Shown here: positions 7,774 to 16,642 of the stretch, piece by piece
How positions within the stretch are numbered: the stretch's first letter is position 1
Layout: every line of letters starts with the position of its first letter
DNA from: Cryobacterium sp. Y50
GTDB taxonomy: Bacteria > Actinomycetota > Actinomycetes > Actinomycetales > Microbacteriaceae
Direction: 5' to 3'
NCBI RefSeq assembly: GCF_002929805.1
Contig: NZ_PJJM01000086.1
Coordinates: 1 to 64,000, forward strand
DNA: 64,000 bases
Position numbers and translations under genes: made by a program
Notes under the pieces: generated by a model
Told to the model about the DNA's origin: nothing
Database searches by the model: none
Seen by the model: the letters and a program-made list of their open reading frames with translations, nothing else

Positions 7774-9089
7774 TAGCGCCTTCCGGGGGAGAACGAGTCA
7801 TTGAAGTCGATCTCGGCCAGGCTCAGGTCGCCGAGCGATGGGTCGGTCGGATCGATCTGGTGCACGAGCTGCTTGAGCACCGCGATATCCTGGGCCTTCT
7901 CCTCCGCTGCCTGTCGCGTGATCAGGCGCGCATCGACGAGCTCGGCGAGGTGCTGATCCATGGTGTGCATGCCGAGCGCGCGCCCCGATTGCAGCGCGGA
8001 TCCGATCTGGTGGGTCTTGCCCTCCCGAATCAGGTTGGCTATGGCGGGCGTTGAAACCAGGATCTCGGTGGCCACCGCCCGTCCACCCCCCACCTTGCGC
8101 ACCAGCGTCTGACAGAGTACCCCGCGCAGGGTCGCGGCGAGTTGCGCCCGCACCTGCGCCTGCTGGTGGGCGGGAAAAACGTCGATAATGCGGTCGATGG
8201 TTTGGGCGGCATCCTGGGTGTGCAGAGTCGAGAAAACCAGGTGGCCCGTTTCGGCGGCGGTCAGCGCGACCGAGATGGTCTCGAGGTCGCGCAGCTCACC
8301 GATCAGAATGACGTCGGGGTCCTGCCGCAGCACGTGTTTGAGTGCCGTGGCGAAACTGTGCGTGTCCTGCCCGACTTCACGCTGACTGATCACGCATTTC
8401 TTGGACTCGTGCACGAATTCAATCGGGTCTTCGACCGTGACAATGTGATCGGTGCGGGTGCTGTTGACGAGGTCGACGATGGCCGCGAGCGTGGTCGTTT
8501 TGCCCGAACCGGTCGGGCCGGTGACGAGCACAAGGCCTCGTGGCAGATGCGCAAACCGCGAAACGGATGCCGGCACGCCCAGTTCGCCCAGCGACCTGAT
8601 TTCATTGGGAATCAACCGAAAGGCGCCGCTGACCGAGCCACGCTGCTGATAGAAATTGACGCGAAAGCGAAACGATTCGATTGTGTACGCAAAGTCAAGT
8701 TCCAGTTCGCGCGCGAACTCCTCCCGCTGCTCGGGCGAGAGGATGCTACCGAGGGCCGCCGCGACCTTGCCCGGCGACCAGCGCGCCCAGCCGACGATGG
8801 GCCGCACGGCGCCATCGATACGCACGCTCGGCGGCGCACCGCCGGCCACGTGCAGGTCTGACCCGCCCGCGACCGTGACCAGGCGCAGTGCGGCGAGCAA
8901 GTCGGGGTCGAGATTGGTGGCCGGTGGCGCGGTCGTGGATAGTTCGTCGATGGGTGGGTCGGTGGCCGCTGGCTCGCCGAACTCACGTTCGCTGGACAGG
9001 GCGCGCATGGCGTGCAGGATGCGACCCGTTGGGGTGGGGTCTGCGGTGCTGTCGCCGCTGGGCATCCGGTCGTAATCGGGTTGGCTCAT
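7773..9089 (-). CDS. pilT: PilT, pilus retraction ATPase
   Basis: PilT depolymerises the pilus and powers twitching. Seen: 438 residues with an extra N-terminal extension of about 60 Pro/Ala-rich residues, then the PAS-like and RecA-like domains. Walker A is GPTGSGKTTT (191-200), Asp box TVEDPIEF, Walker B VILIGELRD, His box TGHLVFSTLHT, and the PilT-type AIANLIREGKTHQI signature is present. That signature separates PilT from PilB. It lies 21 bp after pilB and overlaps pilC by one base. Confidence 0.95.
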   Translation of the reverse strand: MSQPDYDRMPSGDSTADPTPTGRILHAMRALSSEREFGEPAATDPPIDELSTTAPPATNLDPDLLAALRLVTVAGGSDLHVAGGAPPSVRIDGAVRPIVGWARWSPGKVAAALGSILSPEQREEFARELELDFAYTIESFRFRVNFYQQRGSVSGAFRLIPNEIRSLGELGVPASVSRFAHLPRGLVLVTGPTGSGKTTTLAAIVDLVNSTRTDHIVTVEDPIEFVHESKKCVISQREVGQDTHSFATALKHVLRQDPDVILIGELRDLETISVALTAAETGHLVFSTLHTQDAAQTIDRIIDVFPAHQQAQVRAQLAATLRGVLCQTLVRKVGGGRAVATEILVSTPAIANLIREGKTHQIGSALQSGRALGMHTMDQHLAELVDARLITRQAAEEKAQDIAVLKQLVHQIDPTDPSLGDLSLAEIDFNDSFSPGRR

Positions 9090-9110
9090 TACAAGTGCCC
9101 TCCCGCTGCT

Positions 9111-10832
9111 CTAGGAGACAACGCGAAGTATCTCATCCACCGAAGTCAGGCCGAGGGCGACCTTAGCCCAGCCGTCTTCACGCATCGTGATCATGCCCTG
9201 CTTGCGTGCGGCGGCCCCGATCTGGGCGCTCGAAGCGTGCGAGACGGTGAGCCGCTCGATCTCTTCGGACACCGTCATGACCTCGTGAATGCCGAGTCGA
9301 CCGCGGTATCCCGTCTGCGAGCAGCTCGAGCATCCGGTCGATTTGTAGATCACGGTACCAGTGGTGGTGGGGTCGATCGCCGGCCCGATCTCGGGCCGGA
9401 TGGTGGAGCGGTTCGAGACGTAGCCCACGGTGGGGTTGACCACGAAACCCAGATAGGCCAAGTCGGTGCGATTGTCCGGTATCTTGCAACGGTCGCAGAG
9501 CCGACGGGCGAGGCGCTGAGCCACCACACAATCCAGGGCCGATCCCACGAGAAACGGTTCAACGCCCATTTCGATCAGCCGAGTCATGGCGCTCGGCGCA
9601 TCGTTGGTATGCAGGGTCGACAGCACGAGGTGACCGGTGAGCGAGGCCTCGATCGCAATTTTCGCGGTCTCCTGGTCGCGGATCTCGCCGAGTAGCACCA
9701 CGTCGGGGTCTGAGCGCAGAATCGAGCGCAGGGCGACAGCGAAAGTGAGGCCGGCCTTGCGGTTCACCTGCACCTGATTTACCCCGGGCATGCGGTACTC
9801 CACCGGGTCCTCAACCGTGATCACGTTGATTTCGGGCCGCGAGATGGCGTGCAGCGTCGTGTAGAGCGTGGTCGACTTGCCCGACCCGGTGGGGCCGGTG
9901 ACCAGGATCATTCCGTACGGCTTGGTGTACGCCATTTCGAACTCGTTGAAGTTGTCGGTGAGCAGATTGAGGCCGCTCATCTTCATCGACGAGGTGGCAT
10001 TATCGAGAATACGCAGCACCACCTTCTCACCCCAGACCGTGGGCAGAATGGCGACGCGCAGATCGACCGTGCGGCCGTTGTGGCGCACCGACATGCGACC
10101 GTCCTGCGGTTTGCGGCGCTCGGCGATATCGAGATCGCTCATGATCTTGATGCGCGAGATGACGCCACCGGCGATCGTCGATGGCGCCTTCTGCATGTCG
10201 TGCAGCACGCCGTCAATGCGGTAGCGCACCCGCAGCCCACCTTCGCCGGGTTCGATGTGAATGTCGGAGGCCTTGTCTTGAATCGCCTGGTTGACCAGCA
10301 GGTTGACGAAGCGCACGATCGGTGCCGCGTCATCCGCTTCTGTATAAGTTGAGGTCTCGTCGACATCGTCGCTCTCGGCCGTGAGGGTGGAGCTGAGGTC
10401 GATCAGTTCACTGTCGGCGCGGTGGTAGCGGGCGATGGCCGCTTGCAGGTCGGACGGTTCAACCACGACCGGGGTGACCCGCATGCGGGCGGCTTCGCGC
10501 ACGTCATCGACGGCGAACACGTCGCCGGGATTGACCATGGCCACCACGAGACGGCCGTCTTCGAAGGCGATGGGCAGCACGTTGGCGCGGCGGCAAACGG
10601 CGGCCGGCACCTTGGCCACGGCGAGCCGGTCGACAGGATAATCCAGCAGCTCAACGAAGGGCAGATTCTTCTGCTCGGCGCGCGCCTGGGCGAACTGCAG
10701 CTCGGTGATCGTGCCTGCGTCGACCAGGCTGCGCACAGCGGCCTCATCGGCGCGGTCGCTCCGGCGCCCGGTGTCGAGGTCCTCGATCGGAAGCAGGCCG
10801 TGCACGATCAGAATTTCGGTCAGGCTGGTCAC
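9111..10832 (-). CDS. pilB: PilB, pilus extension ATPase
   Basis: PilB drives pilus polymerisation. Seen: an N-terminal MshEN-type domain (first 150 residues), then the RecA-like core with GPTGSGKSTT (Walker A), TVEDPVEY, VVLLGEIRD (Walker B), TGHLVLSTLHTNDAP, and the four-Cys zinc motif CDRCK...CSSC of PilB/GspE. I chose the GTG at 10832 because GGGGGAG lies 7 nt before it and translation begins VTSLTEILIVHG, the usual family start; an ATG 78 bp upstream has no ribosome site and gives a Cys-rich leader. 573 residues. It heads pilB-pilT-pilC. Confidence 0.95.
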   Translation of the reverse strand: MTSLTEILIVHGLLPIEDLDTGRRSDRADEAAVRSLVDAGTITELQFAQARAEQKNLPFVELLDYPVDRLAVAKVPAAVCRRANVLPIAFEDGRLVVAMVNPGDVFAVDDVREAARMRVTPVVVEPSDLQAAIARYHRADSELIDLSSTLTAESDDVDETSTYTEADDAAPIVRFVNLLVNQAIQDKASDIHIEPGEGGLRVRYRIDGVLHDMQKAPSTIAGGVISRIKIMSDLDIAERRKPQDGRMSVRHNGRTVDLRVAILPTVWGEKVVLRILDNATSSMKMSGLNLLTDNFNEFEMAYTKPYGMILVTGPTGSGKSTTLYTTLHAISRPEINVITVEDPVEYRMPGVNQVQVNRKAGLTFAVALRSILRSDPDVVLLGEIRDQETAKIAIEASLTGHLVLSTLHTNDAPSAMTRLIEMGVEPFLVGSALDCVVAQRLARRLCDRCKIPDNRTDLAYLGFVVNPTVGYVSNRSTIRPEIGPAIDPTTTGTVIYKSTGCSSCSQTGYRGRLGIHEVMTVSEEIERLTVSHASSAQIGAAARKQGMITMREDGWAKVALGLTSVDEILRVVS

Positions 10833-10922
10833 GAACGCGCTCCCCCGGGATACCACCTGGTATGTCACCACGCAGTCCGTGCACTTTGCACAGAACAGAT
10901 GTCGACACAACGGTAGATTTTT

Positions 10923-10968
10923 AGGCTAACCACGGGCAAAACAGCTGGACAGCCCCATTGCACGGGGC
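10923..10968 (-). promoter_or_regulatory. pilB promoter region with GCCCC/GGGGC palindrome (site F)
   Basis: On the minus strand GCCCC-N7-GGGGC (10952-10968) precedes GTGGTTAGCCT, whose TAGCCT (10928-10923) could be a -10 box about 90 bp before the pilB start. The string GTGGTTAG recurs exactly in the presumed promoter of the kinase operon (near 26,276). It lies in the 173 bp gap after the tail-anchored gene, so pilB-pilT-pilC probably has its own promoter. Confidence 0.45.
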
Positions 10969-11005
10969 GCTCATTCGGGGGTGACGCGACCGGAACTCCC
11001 CTGGT

Positions 11006-11623
11006 TCACCAGCTAGCGAGGGCGAAGGCGATGAACGCGACCGCAGCAACAAGAGCGAGCAGTGTGCTCGCAATAATCACGACCAGCGTGATCCGACGTC
11101 GACGACGGATACCCGCCGCGGCTCGCTGACGAATCTCGGCCGCCGCCTCGGCCAGGGCGATCCGGGCCGGATCGGGCGCGATCGGCTCCGACCCGGCTGC
11201 GCGTTGTGCTGGCACGACGATGACCGGAACCGGCCTGGCCTGGTAGCGCACGCTCGCGCCGCTCTGCACCTGCGGCGGCTGGTAGCGACGCTGCAGATCG
11301 TCGACGACCGGCGTGGTCGCCGGCGGGGTCGCCCGTCGACTGCTCAGGAGAGTGTCGCTCGCTGCGCCGCCACGGGACGACCGCACGGTTGCCTCGTCGT
11401 CGTCTACCGGGGCGACGGCAGGATCCACGGCCGCGGAGCGAGCGTGCCGGGCACGTGCCACGATGCTGGTGTGTTCGTCAGCGGTGCATTGCACGATGCG
11501 CGTGTCGTCATTTTCCGTGCGCTGCACGATTATGGTGTCGTCGTTGTCCACGCGCTGCACGATCACCGTGTCGTCATCATCGTCACTTGCGTCGGCGTCA
11601 GCGGGCACATCAGCGGGCAGCAT
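11006..11623 (-). CDS. tail-anchored protein with four 11-residue DDT-x-IV repeats
   Basis: I do not recognise a family. Seen, counting from the ATG at 11623: after an Asp/Ala-rich start, four units with exact 11-residue period put Thr at 19, 30, 41 and 52 (DDDDDTVIVQR, NDDTIIVQR, NDDTRIVQC, DEHTSIVAR), then DDDEATVR, a Pro/Ala-rich linker, a basic patch RRRRR and a C-terminal membrane helix (about 173-205). An acidic-Thr-x-x-Val/Ile pattern suits a phosphothreonine site read by an FHA domain. It is the last gene of an operon with kinase, FHA protein and PP2C. An upstream ATG at 11704 would overlap the PP2C gene by 95 bp, so I prefer 11623. Confidence 0.65.
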   Translation of the reverse strand: MLPADVPADADASDDDDDTVIVQRVDNDDTIIVQRTENDDTRIVQCTADEHTSIVARARHARSAAVDPAVAPVDDDEATVRSSRGGAASDTLLSSRRATPPATTPVVDDLQRRYQPPQVQSGASVRYQARPVPVIVVPAQRAAGSEPIAPDPARIALAEAAAEIRQRAAAGIRRRRRITLVVIIASTLLALVAAVAFIAFALASW

Positions 11624-12470
11624 TGCGAGCCACCCGTTGTACCGGACGGGTGTCCTCGGTTTGAGTATCGATGGTCTGGGCGTGGTCTTCCTCGATCGCG
11701 ACACCGTGCCAGGAGCTGACTCCGCCGGCGACGACGTCGATAACGATCACCGACACGTTGTCGCGACCGCCGTGCTCGAGGGCACCGGCGAGCAGCAGGT
11801 CCGCGGTCTGCTGGGTGCTGCCGCCGAGCGTCAGGCTGGCCTTGATGCTCTCCTCAGCGAGTTCGCCGTGGAGTCCATCGGAGCAGACCAGCAGCCGTTC
11901 GCCGGTCACGACCGGACGCAGCCAGTAGTCGGTCGGGCTGCTGTCGGCACCCATAGCCCGGGTGATCACATTCTTGCGGGCGAAGGTGGCGACATCCGCT
12001 TTCAGCAGTGTTCCCTCGTCAATGAGTTCCTGCGCGAGGGAATGGTCGACGGTGAGCTGGCTGAGCTCGCCGCCGTGCAACCGGTAGACCCGGGAGTCTC
12101 CGACGTTCACGATGAGCCACTGCGGGGCATCGTCGTGATCGATCAGGACGAGGCCGGTGAGGGTGCTGCCGGCGCCACGCCCGGTCGCGTCCGACACCAC
12201 GCGCACAGCAGCGTGGGCGCGCTCCACGGCGGCCACGACGTGTTCGGCGAGTAGCCCGGGGCGCGCGACGCAGCTCTGGAATTCGGTGATGACGGCGGAA
12301 CTGGCCCGATAGCCGGCTTCGAGGCCGCCCATGCCGTCGGCGACGATGAATACCGGGGATGCGGCCAGCAGCGAGTCTTCGTTCTGCTGACGCTTGCGGC
12401 CGACATCGGTGCGAAAGCCGTACTGCAGTGAGACCTGGGCACTCGTTGGCTGGGCGGCGAGATGGGTCAT
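11610..12470 (-). CDS. PP2C-family Ser/Thr protein phosphatase
   Basis: This enzyme removes phosphate from Ser/Thr residues and needs two metal ions. Seen: GFRTDVGRKRQQNEDSLL at the start, VADGMGG (metal Asp), NVGDSRVYRL, LVCSDGL and GRDNVSVIVIDV near the C-terminus, all core PP2C motifs. 286 residues, cytoplasmic, followed by a short acidic tail that itself contains TEDTRPVQR, resembling the repeats of the next gene. The ATG at 12470 has GGAGG before it and lies 2 bp after the FHA gene. It is the likely counterpart of the kinase at the head of the operon. Confidence 0.93.
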   Translation of the reverse strand: MTHLAAQPTSAQVSLQYGFRTDVGRKRQQNEDSLLAASPVFIVADGMGGLEAGYRASSAVITEFQSCVARPGLLAEHVVAAVERAHAAVRVVSDATGRGAGSTLTGLVLIDHDDAPQWLIVNVGDSRVYRLHGGELSQLTVDHSLAQELIDEGTLLKADVATFARKNVITRAMGADSSPTDYWLRPVVTGERLLVCSDGLHGELAEESIKASLTLGGSTQQTADLLLAGALEHGGRDNVSVIVIDVVAGGVSSWHGVAIEEDHAQTIDTQTEDTRPVQRVARNAAR

Positions 12471-12472
12471 GT

Positions 12473-14023
12473 TCAGTCCTCCAGGTAGATGCGGACCGCG
12501 AGCTCCCCCAGTAAAAACCGCTCCGTCAGCGACGCGCTCGCGCCCGCATCGAGCTCGCTTTCGTCGCCGGCGCCATCGATAAACACGATGCCGTTGGTCG
12601 ACTGCAGGTCGCGAATGCCCCAAGCCCCGTCAACGAAGTCGAGGCGGGCGTGGGTCTTCGACACGGTCTTACCTGGGTCTTGCAGCAAAACCAATTGTGC
12701 ATCCGGATGTGCGCTGCCACGCGCAGGGTTGCGTCCGAGCAGCACGACCGGTTTGGTGAGCGAGACTTTCAGGCCGTGCTCGGTTTCAAGCGTCCATGGC
12801 TTTATTCGGCGTACGACGATCATGGTCTCGTCGAGGTCGTCCTCGTCCTCGGTCTCGGTCTCGGTCCGGGCCTCGGCGAGGTCAGCGGCGCTCACTGCGG
12901 GGATCGGGACGGGGATCGGGACGGGCGGAGCTACCGGTGCGGGAGCAACCGGGGCGGCAGCAACCGGGGCCGCCTGGACGACTGGTGCTGGCCGTGCCCA
13001 CGCGTTCGTCGCGGCGACCACTGGAGCCGGCGAGACAGCGGGCGGCGGGGCATCGAGGGGCGGGACGGCGAGGGACGCGGCATCCGGTTCGACCGGGTGC
13101 ACGAGCGCGGCGGGAATGACCGGCGGCGCAGCAAGCGGTGCAGGCGCTACAAATGGAGCAGGCGGGGCAACCGGCGCTACAAATGGAGTAGGCGGAGCAA
13201 CCATGGCTGGCGGAGCTGTGACGATTGGGGGCTCGACCGGGGACGTCGTCGGCAACCTCACGTAGAACGGCGGCGGGCCCGTGGGCAGGCCACGCACGAC
13301 CGGCGGCGTGGGCGTGGCCGGCGAAGTGGACAGCACGCTCGGCAGGTCCGCGGCTGTGGACGCGGCCGGAACGACGGGTGCGGCCGACAGCGGCGGTGCG
13401 ACCAGCAGCAACGCCGGCACCGGAACGGGAAACCCAGTCGCGACCGCGCTGGACGGCGCTTCGGACTGGCGAACGGGTTCCGGCGCCCGGGGCGGGGCGG
13501 CCGGCACGGTCGGCACCGCTGGAACCGGCGACACCGGCGACGCAGCTGGAACGGGCACCACCGGAATGGGCGACGCACTCGGCGCAGCCGGGCCGGACAG
13601 CGGCGGCACCGGGGTGAACGGAACGTACCCGGTAGCGGCCGGTACCGGCAGCCAGCCGGTGTTGACGGACTTGCCGAACCCGAGCACGCCGGCCCAGATG
13701 GGAAAGGCGACCAGGTAGAGCAGCGTGAATCCGCCGCCGCGGCCGAGCCGTCGGTTGACGTTGTTGACCGCCAGAATGAAGACGATGAAGGCACCGATGT
13801 CAATGACCGGAATGAACAATCCCACGACCCACAGGGCCGAATACCGCCCCAGCTCAAACAGGGTGATGGTGTTAACGATCGGCACCCACGCCTTCCAGGC
13901 CTGCTCGCCAAGTTTCACGAAGACCTTGCCGAGGGCGATCGACGTAAACACGTACAGACCGAGACCGAGTAGCACGGCCACCACGACGACGGCGATGATC
14001 GCTCCAGATGTTGATTCATCCAT
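12473..14023 (-). CDS. DUF5684-like membrane protein with C-terminal FHA domain
   Basis: 516 residues. N-terminus: four membrane helices in about the first 120 residues (LGEQAWKAWVPIVNTITLFE is typical of the DUF5684 'signal peptidase I-like' membrane domain). Middle: about 240 residues of Pro/Ala/Val-rich linker, with a DNA repeat of about 30 bp near 13,143-13,203. C-terminus: FHA domain with LGRNPARG, SKTHARLD and STNG, the phosphothreonine-binding loops. Just before the FHA domain is DEDDLDETMIVVRR, an acidic-Thr motif like those in the downstream tail-anchored protein. It sits directly after the transglutaminase-like gene (TAA then ATG) and probably recruits phosphorylated partners to the membrane. 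Confidence 0.85.
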   Translation of the reverse strand: MDESTSGAIIAVVVVAVLLGLGLYVFTSIALGKVFVKLGEQAWKAWVPIVNTITLFELGRYSALWVVGLFIPVIDIGAFIVFILAVNNVNRRLGRGGGFTLLYLVAFPIWAGVLGFGKSVNTGWLPVPAATGYVPFTPVPPLSGPAAPSASPIPVVPVPAASPVSPVPAVPTVPAAPPRAPEPVRQSEAPSSAVATGFPVPVPALLLVAPPLSAAPVVPAASTAADLPSVLSTSPATPTPPVVRGLPTGPPPFYVRLPTTSPVEPPIVTAPPAMVAPPTPFVAPVAPPAPFVAPAPLAAPPVIPAALVHPVEPDAASLAVPPLDAPPPAVSPAPVVAATNAWARPAPVVQAAPVAAAPVAPAPVAPPVPIPVPIPAVSAADLAEARTETETEDEDDLDETMIVVRRIKPWTLETEHGLKVSLTKPVVLLGRNPARGSAHPDAQLVLLQDPGKTVSKTHARLDFVDGAWGIRDLQSTNGIVFIDGAGDESELDAGASASLTERFLLGELAVRIYLED

Positions 14024-16642
14024 TTATGATTTGCGGCCGCTGGTGCGCGGTCGCTCCCCCATTCTGCTGATGTCGCGCCGGTTGGGGCGCACTGTGGTGA
14101 CGTCTAATCGAACTGTGCCGCGCCTGTGGTGTCGAAATCTAAACGATCGGCCGGCATCCGCCAGTCGAGAGAAGGAACGCAGCGAGAGGGCGGCACGCCA
14201 GCGGTCGCGCCTGGTGCCGCTCGCGGCCAGTCCGGCCCGCTCAGCGGAGACGAGCGCCCAGAAGGCATCGCTGTCGCTGATGACCGGGGGCACCTCGCCG
14301 AACACGGCCCGGTCGGCCAGTGCCGCGAGCACCCCACCGCCGGCCGACTGGTAATGCCTCGCGATCTCGACCCGGGTCATGCTGCCCTGGTCGGCGAGTC
14401 CGCGGTCGACGGCAGCATCGACGTATTCGTCCCAGCCTCCGGCGAACCGTGCAGACACGTCCGGCGCCCTCGCCCGGTCCCGGCGTCGCTTCATCTTGGC
14501 GCCCAGAATGACCATGAACGGTGTGCTCACCACGAGTAAGGCGGCAAGGCTGATGCCGCCGATCTTCAGGGCCGCGAACAGCCAGGCCAGGTCGATGCCG
14601 GTGACCGGTTCTTCTTCCTGCTGATCTTCGCCGCTGGTCGGGTTAGCCTCGGGGGCTTGCCGTTCGGTGGCTCCCTCGGGCAACACCTCGGTGTTGTACT
14701 GCGGGTCGCGGGTGGCATCGTCGATCGGCGAGAGTGGGTTCTGAAACTGCGGGGTCGCGTCCACGGTGATCCAGCTTTCACCGCCTCCGGCCACTTCTAC
14801 CCACGCTGCGAGATTCCGGCCCGCGCAGACACCATCTACGCAGGCACCGGGTGCGCCAGAAACCGCGTCGGCCTCGGCGAGGCTGAATCCCAGCACCACG
14901 CGGGATTCAAACCCGAGGTACTGGGCCAGCAGTGCGGTCGCCACGGCGAACTGTTCGTCATCGCCGACGGCGGCGACCAGCTGGGAATTCTCGGTCGAGG
15001 TGGTGTTGTTCTGCTTCTCCAGCAGGGCGGTGAACAATGCGTCGATGCGCGCGACCGAGTGGCCGGACAGGCTCGGCGAGAACTGGTAATCGCCGAGGTC
15101 AGCGGTCCAGGACTCTGCCGTTGGCGTGGTCAGTGCGTGGCTGAGATAGCCGCGCTCCCGCAGCCGGCTGACGAGTTCGGCCAGACCGGCACCATCGCTG
15201 CTGACCTCCTGCGCGGTGACCCAATCGCCGAGGCTCGCCGGAATGAGCGACACATCGATCAGCCGGGACGCAGCGGCCGGGCGGGCGAGACCGGCCAGAT
15301 CCGTCGCATCCGCTTCGCGCGGGGAAACGATCGTGTAACGCTCACCGGTTTCGAGGGCGTTCAGCTGAATACCGGAAGCCGTCCCCGTGTTGTAGAAGAA
15401 CCCGTCGCTCAGTTCTGCCGCGCGTTCACCGGCAAAGCGGATGCTCGTCAGCGCCTCGGTCCCCGGCATCCAAACGCCCTGATACCCACTGATCGCAAAG
15501 GTCGTCACGCCGCCGCTGGCCGAACCGCGGCTGTGGGGCACCCGGGCAAAGGCGGTGTCCTGGTTGCTCGCGCCCGACCGCGGGTCGACGACCCGAAAAA
15601 CCTCCCCGTCATAGTGGCTGAGCACGGCCAGGCGCACCCGGCTCGCCGGCTCGCCGGAATCGACAGGCGTTACAGTGAACAGTTCCTCGTCATACCGCTC
15701 CGCGCTGAAGTAGCTGCGGTACTGGCTGAGCGGGCTGACGTATTCGCGCAGCTCGACGGCCGGGTCGATGCTGCTGCGTAACACCTCGCGGGACGGAGTC
15801 GACGCGAGCATCGATAGCCCGCCGAGCGACACTCCGACGGCGAGTACAAGCACGCCGAAGGCCAGAGCGCCGCGGCGTACGCGTCCGCCGAGGCCGCCGG
15901 GTGTGCGCCGCACACCGGTCGTGCGGGCCGCCAAATTGAGGGCTTCGCTGCGGGCGAGGTGGGTGCGCCAGGCCAGAAAGCCGAAGTCGAGCAGTAGTGC
16001 GGCCAGGCCGATCAAGGTCTCCCGCGGTGCCGGAACGGTGAACCCGGCGACCGCCAACGGCTCACTCTCGGCGGTCGACCCAAACACCAGCCCGAACAGT
16101 TGCACGGCGAAGATCAGGGGAACGGCGATGGCGTAGCGCCGGCCGCCGCACCAGGCGAGCGACAGGGCCGCGGTGGTACCACCGAGGAACAGCACGAAGG
16201 CCGGAACGAGCAAGGTCTGGTATGACCCGACCGGCAGCGAAATGGTGACGAGTTCCTTCCAGCTGAACACTGTGGCGGTGACCAGGTCGAGCAGGCCGCC
16301 GAGCGCGTTAGACGCGCTCGATAGGGCCGACGGCACTGCGAGCGGAACCCCTAGCAGCAGGTATGCGCCGAGGATGGCCAGCAGCAGGCTGAACCAGGAC
16401 CAGCCACGGGCGCGAGCAAGCCAGGCCAGTAGAATGCCCGCTGCGATCGCTCCGGCTGCCATGAGCAGGTAGGCACTGTCCTGGTAGATCGGCCAAGCCG
16501 CCCAGACGGCGACCAGCAGCATCAGCACCACAAACAATGCGTTGATCGTGAGCGACTGTCGCTGGCTGGGTGCGCGGCGCGGCCGACGCGGGGGAAGACC
16601 GCCGCCCGTGGCGGTTGCAGCCCGTTCTGCGGGCGCGCTCAT
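14024..16642 (-). CDS. transglutaminase-like membrane protein, predicted inactive
   Basis: TgpA/DUF3488-type protein: an N-terminal set of membrane helices (about residues 30-270), a large extracytoplasmic part with the transglutaminase fold (about 545-640), then a C-terminal membrane helix and a cytoplasmic tail. 872 residues. In active members the triad reads GDC...HAW...DATP. Here it reads GDDEQFA (Asp at about 562 in place of Cys), AAWVEV (Ala at about 612 in place of His) and VDATP (Asp about 628 kept). So the fold is kept but cysteine chemistry is not possible. The ATG at 16642 overlaps the DUF58 stop as ATGA. MoxR-DUF58-transglutaminase is a known gene trio. Confidence 0.85.
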   Translation of the reverse strand: MSAPAERAATATGGGLPPRRPRRAPSQRQSLTINALFVVLMLLVAVWAAWPIYQDSAYLLMAAGAIAAGILLAWLARARGWSWFSLLLAILGAYLLLGVPLAVPSALSSASNALGGLLDLVTATVFSWKELVTISLPVGSYQTLLVPAFVLFLGGTTAALSLAWCGGRRYAIAVPLIFAVQLFGLVFGSTAESEPLAVAGFTVPAPRETLIGLAALLLDFGFLAWRTHLARSEALNLAARTTGVRRTPGGLGGRVRRGALAFGVLVLAVGVSLGGLSMLASTPSREVLRSSIDPAVELREYVSPLSQYRSYFSAERYDEELFTVTPVDSGEPASRVRLAVLSHYDGEVFRVVDPRSGASNQDTAFARVPHSRGSASGGVTTFAISGYQGVWMPGTEALTSIRFAGERAAELSDGFFYNTGTASGIQLNALETGERYTIVSPREADATDLAGLARPAAASRLIDVSLIPASLGDWVTAQEVSSDGAGLAELVSRLRERGYLSHALTTPTAESWTADLGDYQFSPSLSGHSVARIDALFTALLEKQNNTTSTENSQLVAAVGDDEQFAVATALLAQYLGFESRVVLGFSLAEADAVSGAPGACVDGVCAGRNLAAWVEVAGGGESWITVDATPQFQNPLSPIDDATRDPQYNTEVLPEGATERQAPEANPTSGEDQQEEEPVTGIDLAWLFAALKIGGISLAALLVVSTPFMVILGAKMKRRRDRARAPDVSARFAGGWDEYVDAAVDRGLADQGSMTRVEIARHYQSAGGGVLAALADRAVFGEVPPVISDSDAFWALVSAERAGLAASGTRRDRWRAALSLRSFSRLADAGRSFRFRHHRRGTVRLDVTTVRPNRRDISRMGERPRTSGRKS

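Noticed and set aside
12650..13972. 440-codon Arg/Gly-rich plus-strand frame
   Set aside because: Antisense to the Pro-rich linker of the FHA protein; low-complexity mirror.
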